Source of the DNA: an uncultured Kineothrix sp.
GTDB taxonomy: Bacteria; Bacillota; Clostridia; Lachnospirales; Lachnospiraceae
DNA length: 64,000 bases
Assembly (NCBI GenBank): GCA_910587275.1
Contig: CAJUMD010000002.1
Coordinates: 22,531 to 86,530, forward strand
Reading direction: 5' to 3'
Shown: in pieces, positions 8,102-15,835 of the stretch
Numbering within the stretch: the first letter of the stretch is position 1
Layout of the letters: each line of letters starts with the position of its first letter
Made by a program: the position numbers and the translations under genes
The notes under the pieces: generated by a model
The model's database searches: none
Seen by the model: the letters and a program-made list of their open reading frames with translations, nothing else
What the model was told of the DNA's origin: nothing

Positions 8102-9286
8102 ATGAACATAGCATTCATTCCCGTAAGGGGCGGGAGTAAATCCATCCCCCTGAAAAACATTAAACCAATCTGCGGCAGGCCGCTGCTATACTGGACGGCA
8201 AAAGCGGCATGTGAGTGTAAGGACATTGACTTGGTTTACATTGCCACGGACAGTCCAAAGATCCGCGAAGTGGCGGAAGGTTTCCGGCAGGAAGCGGGGG
8301 AAGGAATTTGGGAGAAAATCAGGGTAGTGGACCGTTCCGGACAATCGGCAGACGACCGGGCATCCACGGAGACGGCGATGCTTGAGTTTGCCGGGGCGTA
8401 CGGGTTTGACAATATCGTACTGGTACAGGCGACGTCGCCGATGTTAAGGGCTTCGGACTTGGAAGGGGGATTTGCCCTTTTCCGGCAGCCGGATACGGAC
8501 AGCGTGTTATCCGTGGTGAGACAGCGCCGGTTTCTTTGGCGGGAGGACGGCAGGACGGCGGTTCCGGTAAATTATGACGTATTCCACCGTCCGAGGCGGC
8601 AGGAATTTGACGGATATTTAATGGAAAACGGTGCGTTCTATATTACATCCAAAGAAAATCTGTTAACATACCAAAACCGCATATCAGGAAACATAAAGAC
8701 TTATGAGATGGAAGAAGACACGGCATACGAACTGGATGAGCCGGACGATTGGGTTATTGTCGGGGCATTGATGGAGCGGAAAGGGTTTGGGGCAGAGGAA
8801 CGGGATATGCCGTCCGGGGTGAAGATGTTCCTGACGGACTGTGACGGCTGCCTGACGGACGGCGGCATGTATTATTCGGAACATGGCGATGAACTGAAAA
8901 AATTCAATACGAAGGATGGCATGGGATTTTCGTTTTTACGGGAAAAGGGTATTCTTACGGGAGTCATTACAGGGGAGGACGTGGAACTGAACCGGCGCCG
9001 TGTGGAGAAATTAAAGCTGGATATCTACAAACCGGGCTGCAGGGATAAGGCGTCGGCAATAAAGGAATTGTGCAGGCAGTACCGGATCGGGCTTGAGGAT
9101 GTGGTTTATGTGGGGGATGACGTAAACGATTTGGAAGTCATTCAAATGGTCGGGTTCGGCTGCTGTCCGGCAGACGCCGTCCCGCAGGTAAAAGCCGCCG
9201 CCAAATACGTTGCCGCCGCAAAGGGCGGGGAGGGTGTCATCAGGGAAATAATAGAAAGGCTGGATAAGAAAATCTTAACAAACTGA
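8102..9286 (+). CDS. neuA: CMP-nonulosonate (sialate) cytidylyltransferase fused to a KdsC-like HAD phosphatase
   Basis: Residues 1-230 form a NeuA-type cytidylyltransferase with the CTP loop PVRGGSKSIPLKNI near residue 7, DRASTETAML and LVQATSPMLRASDLE. It activates the nine-carbon acid with CTP. Residues 240-385 form a HAD phosphatase of the KdsC/YrbI type with TDCDGCLTDGG (both catalytic Asp present), a VITGED strand and VYVGDDVNDLEV. All phosphatase residues look intact, so it is not just a tetramerisation relic. AGGAG precedes the ATG. The gene is GC-richer than the four before it. A phosphatase next to a CMP-sugar synthetase suggests a pathway through a 9-phosphate intermediate; that is inference. 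Confidence 0.88.
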   Translation: MNIAFIPVRGGSKSIPLKNIKPICGRPLLYWTAKAACECKDIDLVYIATDSPKIREVAEGFRQEAGEGIWEKIRVVDRSGQSADDRASTETAMLEFAGAYGFDNIVLVQATSPMLRASDLEGGFALFRQPDTDSVLSVVRQRRFLWREDGRTAVPVNYDVFHRPRRQEFDGYLMENGAFYITSKENLLTYQNRISGNIKTYEMEEDTAYELDEPDDWVIVGALMERKGFGAEERDMPSGVKMFLTDCDGCLTDGGMYYSEHGDELKKFNTKDGMGFSFLREKGILTGVITGEDVELNRRRVEKLKLDIYKPGCRDKASAIKELCRQYRIGLEDVVYVGDDVNDLEVIQMVGFGCCPADAVPQVKAAAKYVAAAKGGEGVIREIIERLDKKILTN

Positions 9287-9319
9287 CAGCATTATTTTCA
9301 TAATTTTTCCGTTTCATTA

Positions 9320-9348
9320 TTGCCCGGAGACATATATTTTGATACAAT
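9320..9348 (+). promoter_or_regulatory. Sigma-A-type promoter for the chemoreceptor gene
   Basis: TTGCCC at 9320-9325 and TACAAT at 9343-9348 are separated by 17 bases. The start codon follows 85 bases later. A short GCGGC/GCCGC hairpin lies between the promoter and the ribosome binding site (about 9385-9404). No sigma-28 (flagellar) promoter was seen. Confidence 0.5.
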
Positions 9349-9432
9349 GAATAAAATATTCAGGAAAAATGCAAAGGGAAACAAGCGGCATGGTAAGAAG
9401 CCGCATACCGTTTGCCAAAGGAGATTGGAAAA

Positions 9433-10707
9433 ATGATAGAAGAAAAGTTAAAGGGCAAGAAGATTAAGGAAAAAATCATGGCGGTATTCGGCTCCATACT
9501 GGCCGCATACATACTTACGGTAATCGTGGGGATATTGGGGATGAGCCTGCTGAGTAAGTATCCGACGGCGCGGATGGTGGCAATCGGTGTTTTGGTGGTG
9601 ATTGCCGTCGGGAACCTTATTTTGGTGTTGAAGGTTTCGGGTTCCGTCATATTTTCACTGGTGCAGCCGGTTAAGGAATTGGAGGATGCGGCAAAACGGA
9701 TGTCCCAGGGTGATTTCAGTGTGCAGATTACCTATGATTCCGACGATGAACTGGGGGAACTGGCGGAGTGTTTCCGCATCACCGTTTCTTCCCTGAAAAT
9801 GATTATCGATGACCTGTACCGTATCATTTCGGAATTTAAGGACGGGAACTTTGACGTGCGTTCCGAATGCCGGGAAAAATATGTGGGTGATTATGAGCCG
9901 TTACTCACCCAGCTTAGGGACATGGTGGTCAATATCAGCAATTCTTTGGGCAATATCCAAAGCGTGGCGGACCAGGTGGCATCCGGTTCCACGGAGCTTG
10001 CCAATTCCGCACAGGTGTTGGCAGAAGGCGCGGCGAACCAGTCGTCCGCCGTTGAGCAGCTTCTTGCGACGGTAACGGACGTAACCGCGCAAGTGGAGGA
10101 AAACAGCCGTGCCACGGACAGACTGCATGATAATGCGAAAAGCGTGGGCGGGGAAGCCGATATCAGCAGGAGGAAGATGGCAGACCTGATGCGCGCCATG
10201 GAATCTATTAAGGATACTTCCCAGGAAATTAATAATATTATCGCGGATATTGAAGATATTGCCTCCCAGACAAACCTTCTTTCCTTAAATGCTGCCATTG
10301 AGGCGGCGCGGGCAGGGGAAGCCGGTAAGGGTTTTGCGGTGGTGGCGGAACAAATCCGGAAACTGGCAGAGGACAGCGCACAGTCTGCCGTAAAGACAAA
10401 ACAGTTGATTGAGGCGTCTTTGGCGGAAATAAGCAAAGGAAACGACATTACGGAGGAAACCGCGGATTCCATGAATAAAGTAATGGACGAACTGGACAAT
10501 ATTCTTATGGGTGTGGGCGAAATCCGTACGGCATCCGATAAGCAGGCGGTATCCGTGAAGGAAATCGAGAAAGGCGTGGAACAGATTTCCAGGGTGGTAA
10601 CTGCCAATTCGGCAACGGCGGAGCAGACTTCCGCTACCAGTGAACAGCTTTCGGCACAGGCAATTACGCTGAACGGGGAGGTGGAGCAGTTTAGTCTGCG
10701 GAAGTAA
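9433..10707 (+). CDS. Methyl-accepting chemotaxis protein with almost no extracellular domain
   Basis: Chemoreceptor that controls the CheA kinase. Two membrane helices (about residues 15-38 and 46-66) are joined by an external turn of only about eight residues (SKYPTAR), so there is no ligand domain outside the cell. A HAMP domain follows (PVKELEDAAKRMSQGDF, DELGELAECF), then a short cytoplasmic linker and the signalling domain with the hairpin tip IASQTNLLSLNAAIEAARAG and EAGKGFAVVAEQIRKLAEDS. AAAGGAGA is 8 bases before ATG 9433; an upstream in-frame TTG overlaps it. It probably senses membrane state or an internal signal. It is monocistronic, with no other chemotaxis gene nearby. Confidence 0.92.
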   Translation: MIEEKLKGKKIKEKIMAVFGSILAAYILTVIVGILGMSLLSKYPTARMVAIGVLVVIAVGNLILVLKVSGSVIFSLVQPVKELEDAAKRMSQGDFSVQITYDSDDELGELAECFRITVSSLKMIIDDLYRIISEFKDGNFDVRSECREKYVGDYEPLLTQLRDMVVNISNSLGNIQSVADQVASGSTELANSAQVLAEGAANQSSAVEQLLATVTDVTAQVEENSRATDRLHDNAKSVGGEADISRRKMADLMRAMESIKDTSQEINNIIADIEDIASQTNLLSLNAAIEAARAGEAGKGFAVVAEQIRKLAEDSAQSAVKTKQLIEASLAEISKGNDITEETADSMNKVMDELDNILMGVGEIRTASDKQAVSVKEIEKGVEQISRVVTANSATAEQTSATSEQLSAQAITLNGEVEQFSLRK

Positions 10708-10816
10708 GGAATGGTACTTGTTTTCGGGTTGTTTTTGGATAGAAGAAACAGGTTTGTGTCTGCGCTGCAACCGCAAACCCGGTATGCACGGAAAGCAGCG
10801 CAGAAATGAGGAAAGC

Positions 10817-11269
10817 ATGAAATGCCCTTTTTGCGGACATGACAATACAAGAGTGATAGATTCCAGGCCGGCGGAGGATAATAATTCCATCCGGCGCCGG
10901 AGGGTTTGCGACGTATGCGGCAAACGTTTTACGACGTATGAAAAAATTGATACAATCCCGTTGATTGTCATTAAGAAGGATAACAACAGGGAGGCATATG
11001 ACCGCTCCAAGATAGAGGCGGGCATTTTACGGGCGTGTCATAAACGTCCGGTGAGTGCAAACCAAATCAGCCGTTTGGTGGAGGAAGTGGAGACGGAAAT
11101 TTTTAATATGGAAGAACGGGAACTCTCCAGCCAGGTTGTGGGTGAGCTGGTGATGAATAAGCTAAAGGATTTGGATGCGGTGGCTTATGTCAGGTTTGCT
11201 TCCGTGTACAGGGAATTTAAGGATATCAACACGTTTATGGATGAACTGAAAAAAGTGTTGGATAAATAA
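10817..11269 (+). CDS. nrdR: Transcriptional repressor NrdR
   Basis: Zinc-ribbon/ATP-cone repressor of ribonucleotide reductase genes. The N-terminal zinc ribbon is CPFCGHDNTRVIDSR ... RRRRVCDVCGKRFTTYE, with two CxxC pairs. The ATP-cone (residues 49-139) starts at PLIVIKKDNNREAYDRSK. The length of 150 residues is standard. The start codon is fixed by MKCPFCG, and GAGGAAAG lies just before it. The frame is open upstream as far as 10718, but that part does not resemble the family. Confidence 0.97.
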   Translation: MKCPFCGHDNTRVIDSRPAEDNNSIRRRRVCDVCGKRFTTYEKIDTIPLIVIKKDNNREAYDRSKIEAGILRACHKRPVSANQISRLVEEVETEIFNMEERELSSQVVGELVMNKLKDLDAVAYVRFASVYREFKDINTFMDELKKVLDK

Positions 11270-11365
11270 GGTCGGATGGGAGCGTGTTTGAAAATTGCGG
11301 AAAAGAAGTTTCAAATACGCTTTAAGGACAGGGTTTAAATTCAAAATGGTAAGGCAGGACACAGG

Positions 11366-11899
11366 ATGTTTCAGAGATTTTATCCGGATGAATATGTGGA
11401 TTCCGCTTATGGGATTGATTACGGGGGATTGTATGCCCAGGGGTACCGTGGGATTATTTTCGATATCGACAATACGCTTGTTCCCCATGGGGCGCCTGCG
11501 GATGAAAGGAGCATAGCTCTGTTCCGGCGTTTAACGGAAACCGGCTACCGGATTATGCTTTTGTCCAATAACAAGGAACCGCGGGTGAAAAAGTTTAACG
11601 ATGCGGTGGGGGCTGCATATATCTTTAAAGCTGGGAAGCCTTCCACCGCCAATTATTTCCGGGCGATGGAGCGGATGCACACGGACAGGAAAAACACGCT
11701 GTTTGTGGGCGACCAGCTATTTACCGACATATGGGGAGCAAAAAAGGCGGGGATACGTACATTTCTTGTGAAACCCATCCATCCGAAGGAAGAAATACAG
11801 ATTGTTCTCAAACGGTATTTGGAGAAAATCGTACTTTATTTTTATAAGAAGCAGTATTTTAACAATTCTGATAATTTTAATAATAAGAAAAATAAATAA
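11366..11899 (+). CDS. yqeG: YqeG-family HAD IIIA phosphatase
   Basis: Small cytoplasmic HAD-family phosphatase. Motif I is IFDIDNTLVPHG, motif II is IMLLSNN, and the C-terminal portion has FVGDQLFTDIWGAKKAGI, the motif IV characteristic of YqeG (with KPSTANYFRAM before it). The N-terminal PDEYVDSAYGIDY is also typical. The tail (NNSDNFNNKKNK) is AT-rich low complexity. The gene precedes aroE, an arrangement that recalls the yqeG-yqeH-aroE cluster of Bacillus, here without yqeH. The substrate is unknown. Confidence 0.93.
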   Translation: MFQRFYPDEYVDSAYGIDYGGLYAQGYRGIIFDIDNTLVPHGAPADERSIALFRRLTETGYRIMLLSNNKEPRVKKFNDAVGAAYIFKAGKPSTANYFRAMERMHTDRKNTLFVGDQLFTDIWGAKKAGIRTFLVKPIHPKEEIQIVLKRYLEKIVLYFYKKQYFNNSDNFNNKKNK

Positions 11900-11944
11900 A
11901 ATAAGTAGAATAAAAAAGAAAACAGCGGAAAGGGGCGGTAGCGG

Positions 11945-12817
11945 ATGCGGCAGATTGACGGGCATACCAGACTGTGCGGCTTAATCGGCAATCCGGTGGA
12001 ACATACCATGTCGCCGGTCATACACAATACTTTGGCGGAAAAAGAAGGACGTAACCTGGTTTACGTTCCTTTTCATGTGGAGCACGGACAGTTGGGCAGG
12101 GCGGTGGAAGGGGCGTATGCGCTGAATATTCTCGGACTGAATGTGACGGTGCCTTATAAGGAAGAAGTCACCGGCTGTTTAAAGGCGGTGGACGGGATGG
12201 CGGCGCAGATTGGGGCGGTCAATACCCTGGTGCGGACGGATGGCGGATACAAAGGTTATAATACCGATATGATGGGATTGTACCGTGCCATGTGCAGCGA
12301 GGGAATCCGTTTGGAAGGGGAGGAAATCATACTTTTAGGCGCCGGAGGGGCGGCAAGGGCGGTAGCATTCCTTTGCGCATCCAAACAGGCGGCAAAGGTA
12401 TACCTGTTAAACCGGACGCCGGAAAAGGCATGGCAGGTTGCGGAGGAGGTAAACCGCGCATCCGGCAGGGAATGCATTGTGCCTATGCGGACACGGGACC
12501 ATGGAAAGATACCGGCAGACAGGAAATACCTTGCCATACAGGCAACCAGCGTGGGACTTTATCCCCATGTGGAGGATGTGGTTATCGGGGATGTGGGATT
12601 TTACCAAAAGATTCATACGGGGTTTGACCTGATTTACCGTCCGTCGGAAACGAAATTCATGTCGCTTGTGCGTGCGGAAGGCGGACAGGCATTCCACGGC
12701 TTAAAGATGCTGTTATACCAGGGCGTCATTGCCTATGAGCTTTGGAACGGCATTACCGTGCCGGAGGAGGACGCGCTTGCAGTGTACGGCAGGATGAAGG
12801 GAGAAATGGGTATCTAA
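11945..12817 (+). CDS. aroE: Shikimate dehydrogenase
   Basis: Reduces 3-dehydroshikimate to shikimate with NADPH in the common aromatic pathway. The N-terminal substrate domain has GLIGNPVEHTMSPVIHN (the Ser that contacts shikimate) and GLNVTVPYKEEV with the catalytic Lys; the NADP fold has LLGAGGAARAVAF and the LNRTPEKA loop; the C-terminus has GLKMLLYQGVIAYELW. 290 residues, normal length. The GCGGAAAGGGG region upstream supplies a ribosome binding site. The stop codon abuts the start of the fused aroK-aroQ gene (12818), so consecutive pathway enzymes are co-translated. Confidence 0.97.
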   Translation: MRQIDGHTRLCGLIGNPVEHTMSPVIHNTLAEKEGRNLVYVPFHVEHGQLGRAVEGAYALNILGLNVTVPYKEEVTGCLKAVDGMAAQIGAVNTLVRTDGGYKGYNTDMMGLYRAMCSEGIRLEGEEIILLGAGGAARAVAFLCASKQAAKVYLLNRTPEKAWQVAEEVNRASGRECIVPMRTRDHGKIPADRKYLAIQATSVGLYPHVEDVVIGDVGFYQKIHTGFDLIYRPSETKFMSLVRAEGGQAFHGLKMLLYQGVIAYELWNGITVPEEDALAVYGRMKGEMGI

Positions 12818-13798
12818 ATGAAGGATAATATTATATTTATCGGATTTATGGGAAGCGGTAAAAGCAGTACGGCGGTACGGCTTTCCTACCGGCTGCGCAG
12901 AACCGTGACGGATACGGATAAATGGATCGAGAAACAAAACGGGATGACGGTGTCGGAGATTTTTGGACGGTTTGGGGAAGAAGGATTCCGTGACATGGAA
13001 ACGGAATGCCTGGAAAAGCTGCTTGGGGAGCCGGACGGGAGGATTATAGCCACGGGCGGCGGGCTGCCTTTGCGTGAAAAAAACCGGGAACTGTTAAGAC
13101 AGCTCGGAACCGTGGTTTACCTCAGGGTTCGGGCGGAGACGGTGTGTGAACGGCTGGCTTCCGATACGACAAGGCCCCTGCTGCGCGGAGAGCATCCGGA
13201 GGAAAAAGTGCGGAAACTGTTGGAAGAACGCTCCGGTGTGTACGAAGATGCGGCGGATATCACAGTCGATGTGGACGACAGGGAATACGACGGAATTTTG
13301 GATGAAATCGGGGAAAAACTGGAAGAAAGACGGAAGAGGGAAGGCGCGGACGGGAAGGAAGGGAAAAGGATGAAATTGTTGGTGATAAACGGACCGAACC
13401 TGAATTTTTTGGGAATCCGGGAAAAAAGCGTATACGGCACCCAGGATTATGACTACCTGTTGGGGATGATTGCCAAAAAGGGACAGGAGACGGGCTGCCA
13501 GATTGAAGTGTTCCAAAGCAACCATGAGGGTGCCATCATTGACCGGATTCAGGATTCTTATTTTGACGGTACGGAGGGCATTATCATCAATCCGGGCGCT
13601 TTTACCCATTACAGCTATGCCATCCGGGATGCCCTTGCCAGCATCACGGTGCCGAAGGTGGAAATCCATATTTCCGACATTACCAAAAGAGAGGATTTCC
13701 GCAAGGTTTCGGTGACGGCTCCCGTGTGTGACAAACAGATTTACGGGCACGGCCTGGAAGGATATTTGGAAGCAATTGATTTTTGTTTGAAAAAGTAG
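12818..13798 (+). CDS. aroK/aroQ: Shikimate kinase fused to type II 3-dehydroquinate dehydratase
   Basis: One 326-residue frame carries two consecutive enzymes. Residues 1-170 are shikimate kinase: P-loop GFMGSGKSS, the shikimate-binding DTDKWIE and GFRDMETE, ATGGGLPLR, and the lid Arg in RPLL. Residues 185-326 are a dodecameric-type dehydroquinase: VINGPNLNFLG with the adjacent Tyr (SVYGTQDY), FQSNHEGAIID, NPGAFTHYS and EIHISDI. The two are joined by a charged linker (EERRKREGADGKEGKR). An ATG at 13370 (residue 185) is preceded by GGAAGGGAAAAGG, so the dehydratase could also be made on its own. No stop or frameshift separates the halves. Confidence 0.95.
   Translation: MKDNIIFIGFMGSGKSSTAVRLSYRLRRTVTDTDKWIEKQNGMTVSEIFGRFGEEGFRDMETECLEKLLGEPDGRIIATGGGLPLREKNRELLRQLGTVVYLRVRAETVCERLASDTTRPLLRGEHPEEKVRKLLEERSGVYEDAADITVDVDDREYDGILDEIGEKLEERRKREGADGKEGKRMKLLVINGPNLNFLGIREKSVYGTQDYDYLLGMIAKKGQETGCQIEVFQSNHEGAIIDRIQDSYFDGTEGIIINPGAFTHYSYAIRDALASITVPKVEIHISDITKREDFRKVSVTAPVCDKQIYGHGLEGYLEAIDFCLKK
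13370..13372 (+). promoter_or_regulatory. Possible internal translation start for the dehydroquinase half
   Basis: ATG codon 185 of the fused frame, preceded within 15 bases by two purine-rich GGAAGG/AAAAGG elements. Initiation here would give a free 142-residue dehydroquinase of standard length. Confidence 0.4.
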
Positions 13799-13869
13799 TT
13801 GAAAAATGCATCTTTTTAGTATAAACTAGATGAGAATGATAACGTGAAAAATTTGAGGAGGAATATTTT

Positions 13870-14427
13870 ATGATTTCTGCAGGTGATTTCAGGAATGGTA
13901 TTACGATTGAATTAGATAATAATATTTTCCAGATTATTGAATTCCAGCACGTAAAACCCGGAAAGGGAGCTGCGTTCGTAAGGACGAAACTGAAAAACAT
14001 TAAGAGCGGCGGTGTGGTGGAGAAAACGTTCCGCCCCACGGAAAAATGCCCGCAGGCACGTATTGATCGGAAAGATATGCAGTACTTATATTCGGACGGT
14101 GATTTATACAATTTCATGGATGTTGAGAATTATGAGCAGATAGCCCTGAATGCGGATTCGGTTGGCGATACGCTCAAATTCGTGAAAGAAAATGAAATGG
14201 TGAAGATGTGTTCCCACAATGGGAGCGTATTCGCAATCGAGCCGCCGCTGTTCGTGGAACTGGAGATTACGGAGACGGAGCCCGGCTTTAAGGGCGATAC
14301 CGCAACCGGCGCTTCCAAGCCTGCCGTGGTGGAAACCGGGGCAACGGTTTATGTTCCTTTATTCGTAAATCAGGGTGACGTAATTAAAATCGATACGAGG
14401 ACAGGAGAATATCTCTCAAGGGTATAA
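13870..14427 (+). CDS. efp: Elongation factor P
   Basis: Binds stalled ribosomes beside the P-site tRNA and relieves arrest at polyproline stretches. All three beta-barrel domains are present: the KOW-like N-terminal domain with HVKPGKGAAFVRTKLKN (the Lys at the PGKG loop tip is the modification site in homologues), the OB domain with DRKDMQYLYSDGDLYNFMD, and the C-terminal domain with VPLFVNQGDVIKIDTRTGEYLSR. 185 residues. GAGGAGG lies just before the ATG. Its location after the aro genes resembles the aroQ-efp neighbourhood of Bacillus, but a gap of 71 bases suggests its own promoter. Confidence 0.98.
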   Translation: MISAGDFRNGITIELDNNIFQIIEFQHVKPGKGAAFVRTKLKNIKSGGVVEKTFRPTEKCPQARIDRKDMQYLYSDGDLYNFMDVENYEQIALNADSVGDTLKFVKENEMVKMCSHNGSVFAIEPPLFVELEITETEPGFKGDTATGASKPAVVETGATVYVPLFVNQGDVIKIDTRTGEYLSRV

Positions 14428-14463
14428 GTAGGTTTTGTAAGTATTGTTTCGATATAGCCTGAT

Positions 14464-14497
14464 AAGACAATGGAAAGTGATTTCTGTTGTCTTTTTT
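14464..14497 (+). terminator. efp: Rho-independent terminator of efp
   Basis: AAGACAA at 14464-14470 pairs with TTGTCTT at 14487-14493, and the 3' arm runs into a T tract through 14497. Confidence 0.75.
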
Positions 14498-14505
14498 TAT
14501 GCGCA

Positions 14506-14632
14506 GCCCCATGCAGAGGAATTATGCCGCTATGCGGCGCATGGGGCACGCGGAGCAGGGGAAAAGATTTCCCCTGCTCGATTTCACACGGGCACCCCAA
14601 GGAAGGATGTCAGCAGAGCTGACGGGTGCCCG
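14506..14632. repeat. Three consecutive strong hairpins between efp and the DUF5688-like gene
   Basis: Hairpin 1: GCCCCATGC (14506-14514) with GCATGGGGC (14539-14547), enclosing GCCGC/GCGGC. Hairpin 2: GAGCAGGGGAAA (14553-14564) with TTTCCCCTGCTC (14568-14579), a perfect 12-bp stem and 3-base loop. Hairpin 3: CGGGCACCC (14589-14597) with GGGTGCCCG (14624-14632), enclosing GTCAGC/GCTGAC. Only hairpin 1 has an apparent relative in the window: the string CAGCCCCATGCA recurs just after the terminator at 22471-22477. Confidence 0.75.
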
Positions 14633-14669
14633 GCGCGCGGGTATATAAAAACAAATGGGAGGTAGAAGA

Positions 14670-15611
14670 ATGGAGATTATGGAATTTTGCGGCAAAGTAA
14701 AAAAGAACCTCGCTCTTTACGCGGGGGAAGGGGTAAACGTGAGTATAAAGGAAACCGTGAAAAACAATGGGGTGGTTCTGCATGGTATCATGGTTACGGA
14801 AAAAGGGAGGAATGTTTCGCCGAACATATATTTGGACGGGCTGTATGAGACATATGAGAAGGGCGGGACCTTTGGCGGGGTCATGGAAGAAGTGTACCAC
14901 ATTTATGAAGAAAGCCGACTGGAGGGAAATATGGACATCGGATTTTTTCTCGATTACGGTATCATGAAGGACCGGGTGGTATATAAACTCATCAGTTACG
15001 AAAATAACCGCGAGCTGCTGGGACAGGTACCCCATATCCGTTTCCTGGACATGGCGGTTACATTCTACTGCCATGTACCAAAAGCGGGGATGGAGAGCGC
15101 CACCATATTGGTATACAATAGTCATTTAAATGTCTGGAATATTACGGAAGAACGGCTGTTAAAAGATGCGGGGAAGAACACGCCGCGCATTCTGCCGCCC
15201 CGCCTGCTTTCCATCGAGGAGATGATGCAGGAAATTTTTGTGCGGGATACCTGCGGGAAAAAAGATGACCGGTCGGGTGACGGCGGGCTTTTCAGTGCCG
15301 CCGGGGACGGAAACGGGCTAAAATCCAAAATGTATGTGCTGGGTAACCGGGAAAAACTGTTCGGTGCGGCAGTCTTGCTTTATGAAGGGGTGCTGGAACG
15401 GATTGCGGATACGTTCGGGTGCGGTTTTTATGTCCTGCCAAGTTCCATCCACGAAGTCATATTAGTCCCGGAAGGAAAAGGGGAGGATGCCTTCGGACTT
15501 TGGAAAATGGTCTGCGAAATCAATGCCACGCAGGTGGAACCGGAAGATGTTTTGACGAATTCTGTTTATCACTTTTCCGGTAAAAATAGAAAACTGGAAA
15601 AAATTTTTTAA
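14670..15611 (+). CDS. DUF5688-like protein of unknown function
   Basis: A soluble protein of about 313 residues with no signal peptide or membrane segment. The start is MEIMEFCGKVKKNLALYAGEGVNVSIKETVKNNG, followed by ISPNIYLDGLYE-like and VMEEVYHIYEE segments, then a C-terminal region VLGNREKLFGAAVLLYEGVLERIADTFG, FYVLPSSIHEVILVPE. This architecture matches proteins labelled DUF5688 that occur in many copies in Lachnospiraceae genomes. The role is unknown. GGGAGG at 14657-14662 selects ATG 14670 over the upstream in-frame ATG 14655, which overlaps that site. Confidence 0.7.
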   Translation: MEIMEFCGKVKKNLALYAGEGVNVSIKETVKNNGVVLHGIMVTEKGRNVSPNIYLDGLYETYEKGGTFGGVMEEVYHIYEESRLEGNMDIGFFLDYGIMKDRVVYKLISYENNRELLGQVPHIRFLDMAVTFYCHVPKAGMESATILVYNSHLNVWNITEERLLKDAGKNTPRILPPRLLSIEEMMQEIFVRDTCGKKDDRSGDGGLFSAAGDGNGLKSKMYVLGNREKLFGAAVLLYEGVLERIADTFGCGFYVLPSSIHEVILVPEGKGEDAFGLWKMVCEINATQVEPEDVLTNSVYHFSGKNRKLEKIF

Positions 15612-15660
15612 GGATTTCCAAAAAGTACACTAGACAATCCGATGCGAATGTGATATTATG

Positions 15661-15798
15661 TTCAGAGTGATGTAACAAATTTGTAATATTTGAATAAGTA
15701 ATATTTTTTATGCACTCGTAGTCTAATGGATAGAACGGAGGCCTCCGACGCCTTTAATGCAGGTTCGATTCCTGCCGGGTGCATTACATCACTCTGAA
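15661..15798. repeat. Perfect 15-bp inverted repeat framing the tRNA-Arg gene
   Basis: TTCAGAGTGATGTAA at 15661-15675 is matched by its exact reverse complement at 15784-15798. The right arm begins on the first base after the tRNA discriminator base; the left arm ends 36 bases before the tRNA 5' end. Confidence 0.85.
15712..15783 (+). tRNA. tRNA-Arg (anticodon CCG)
   Basis: A complete cloverleaf can be drawn. The acceptor stem GCACTCG pairs with CGGGTGC (one G-T pair). The anticodon stem GAGGC/GCCTT holds the loop CTCCGAC, giving anticodon CCG, which reads CGG. The T arm is GCAGG TTCGATT CCTGC, and the discriminator base is A. The D arm is somewhat irregular (GTCT ... AGAA). The 3' CCA is not encoded; the sequence continues TTACATC. 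It is a single tRNA gene, not part of a cluster. Confidence 0.92.
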
Positions 15799-15835
15799 GG
15801 TAATGCGGAAAGGATGGAAAGGATATTTATCATCT

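Noticed and set aside
9349..9432. c-di-GMP riboswitch before the chemoreceptor gene
   Set aside because: Fragments such as GCAAAGGGAAAC look similar, but the conserved helices and tetraloop/receptor of the class I aptamer could not be laid out.
9891..10850. 319-codon minus-strand open frame across the chemoreceptor gene
   Set aside because: Ser/Ala-rich shadow of the real coding strand without any domain; the + strand frame has clear HAMP and signalling motifs.
15779..15835. Start of the SH3 protein at the GTG at 15779
   Set aside because: The codon lies within the tRNA 3' end; a later ATG with a purine-rich upstream element is more plausible.
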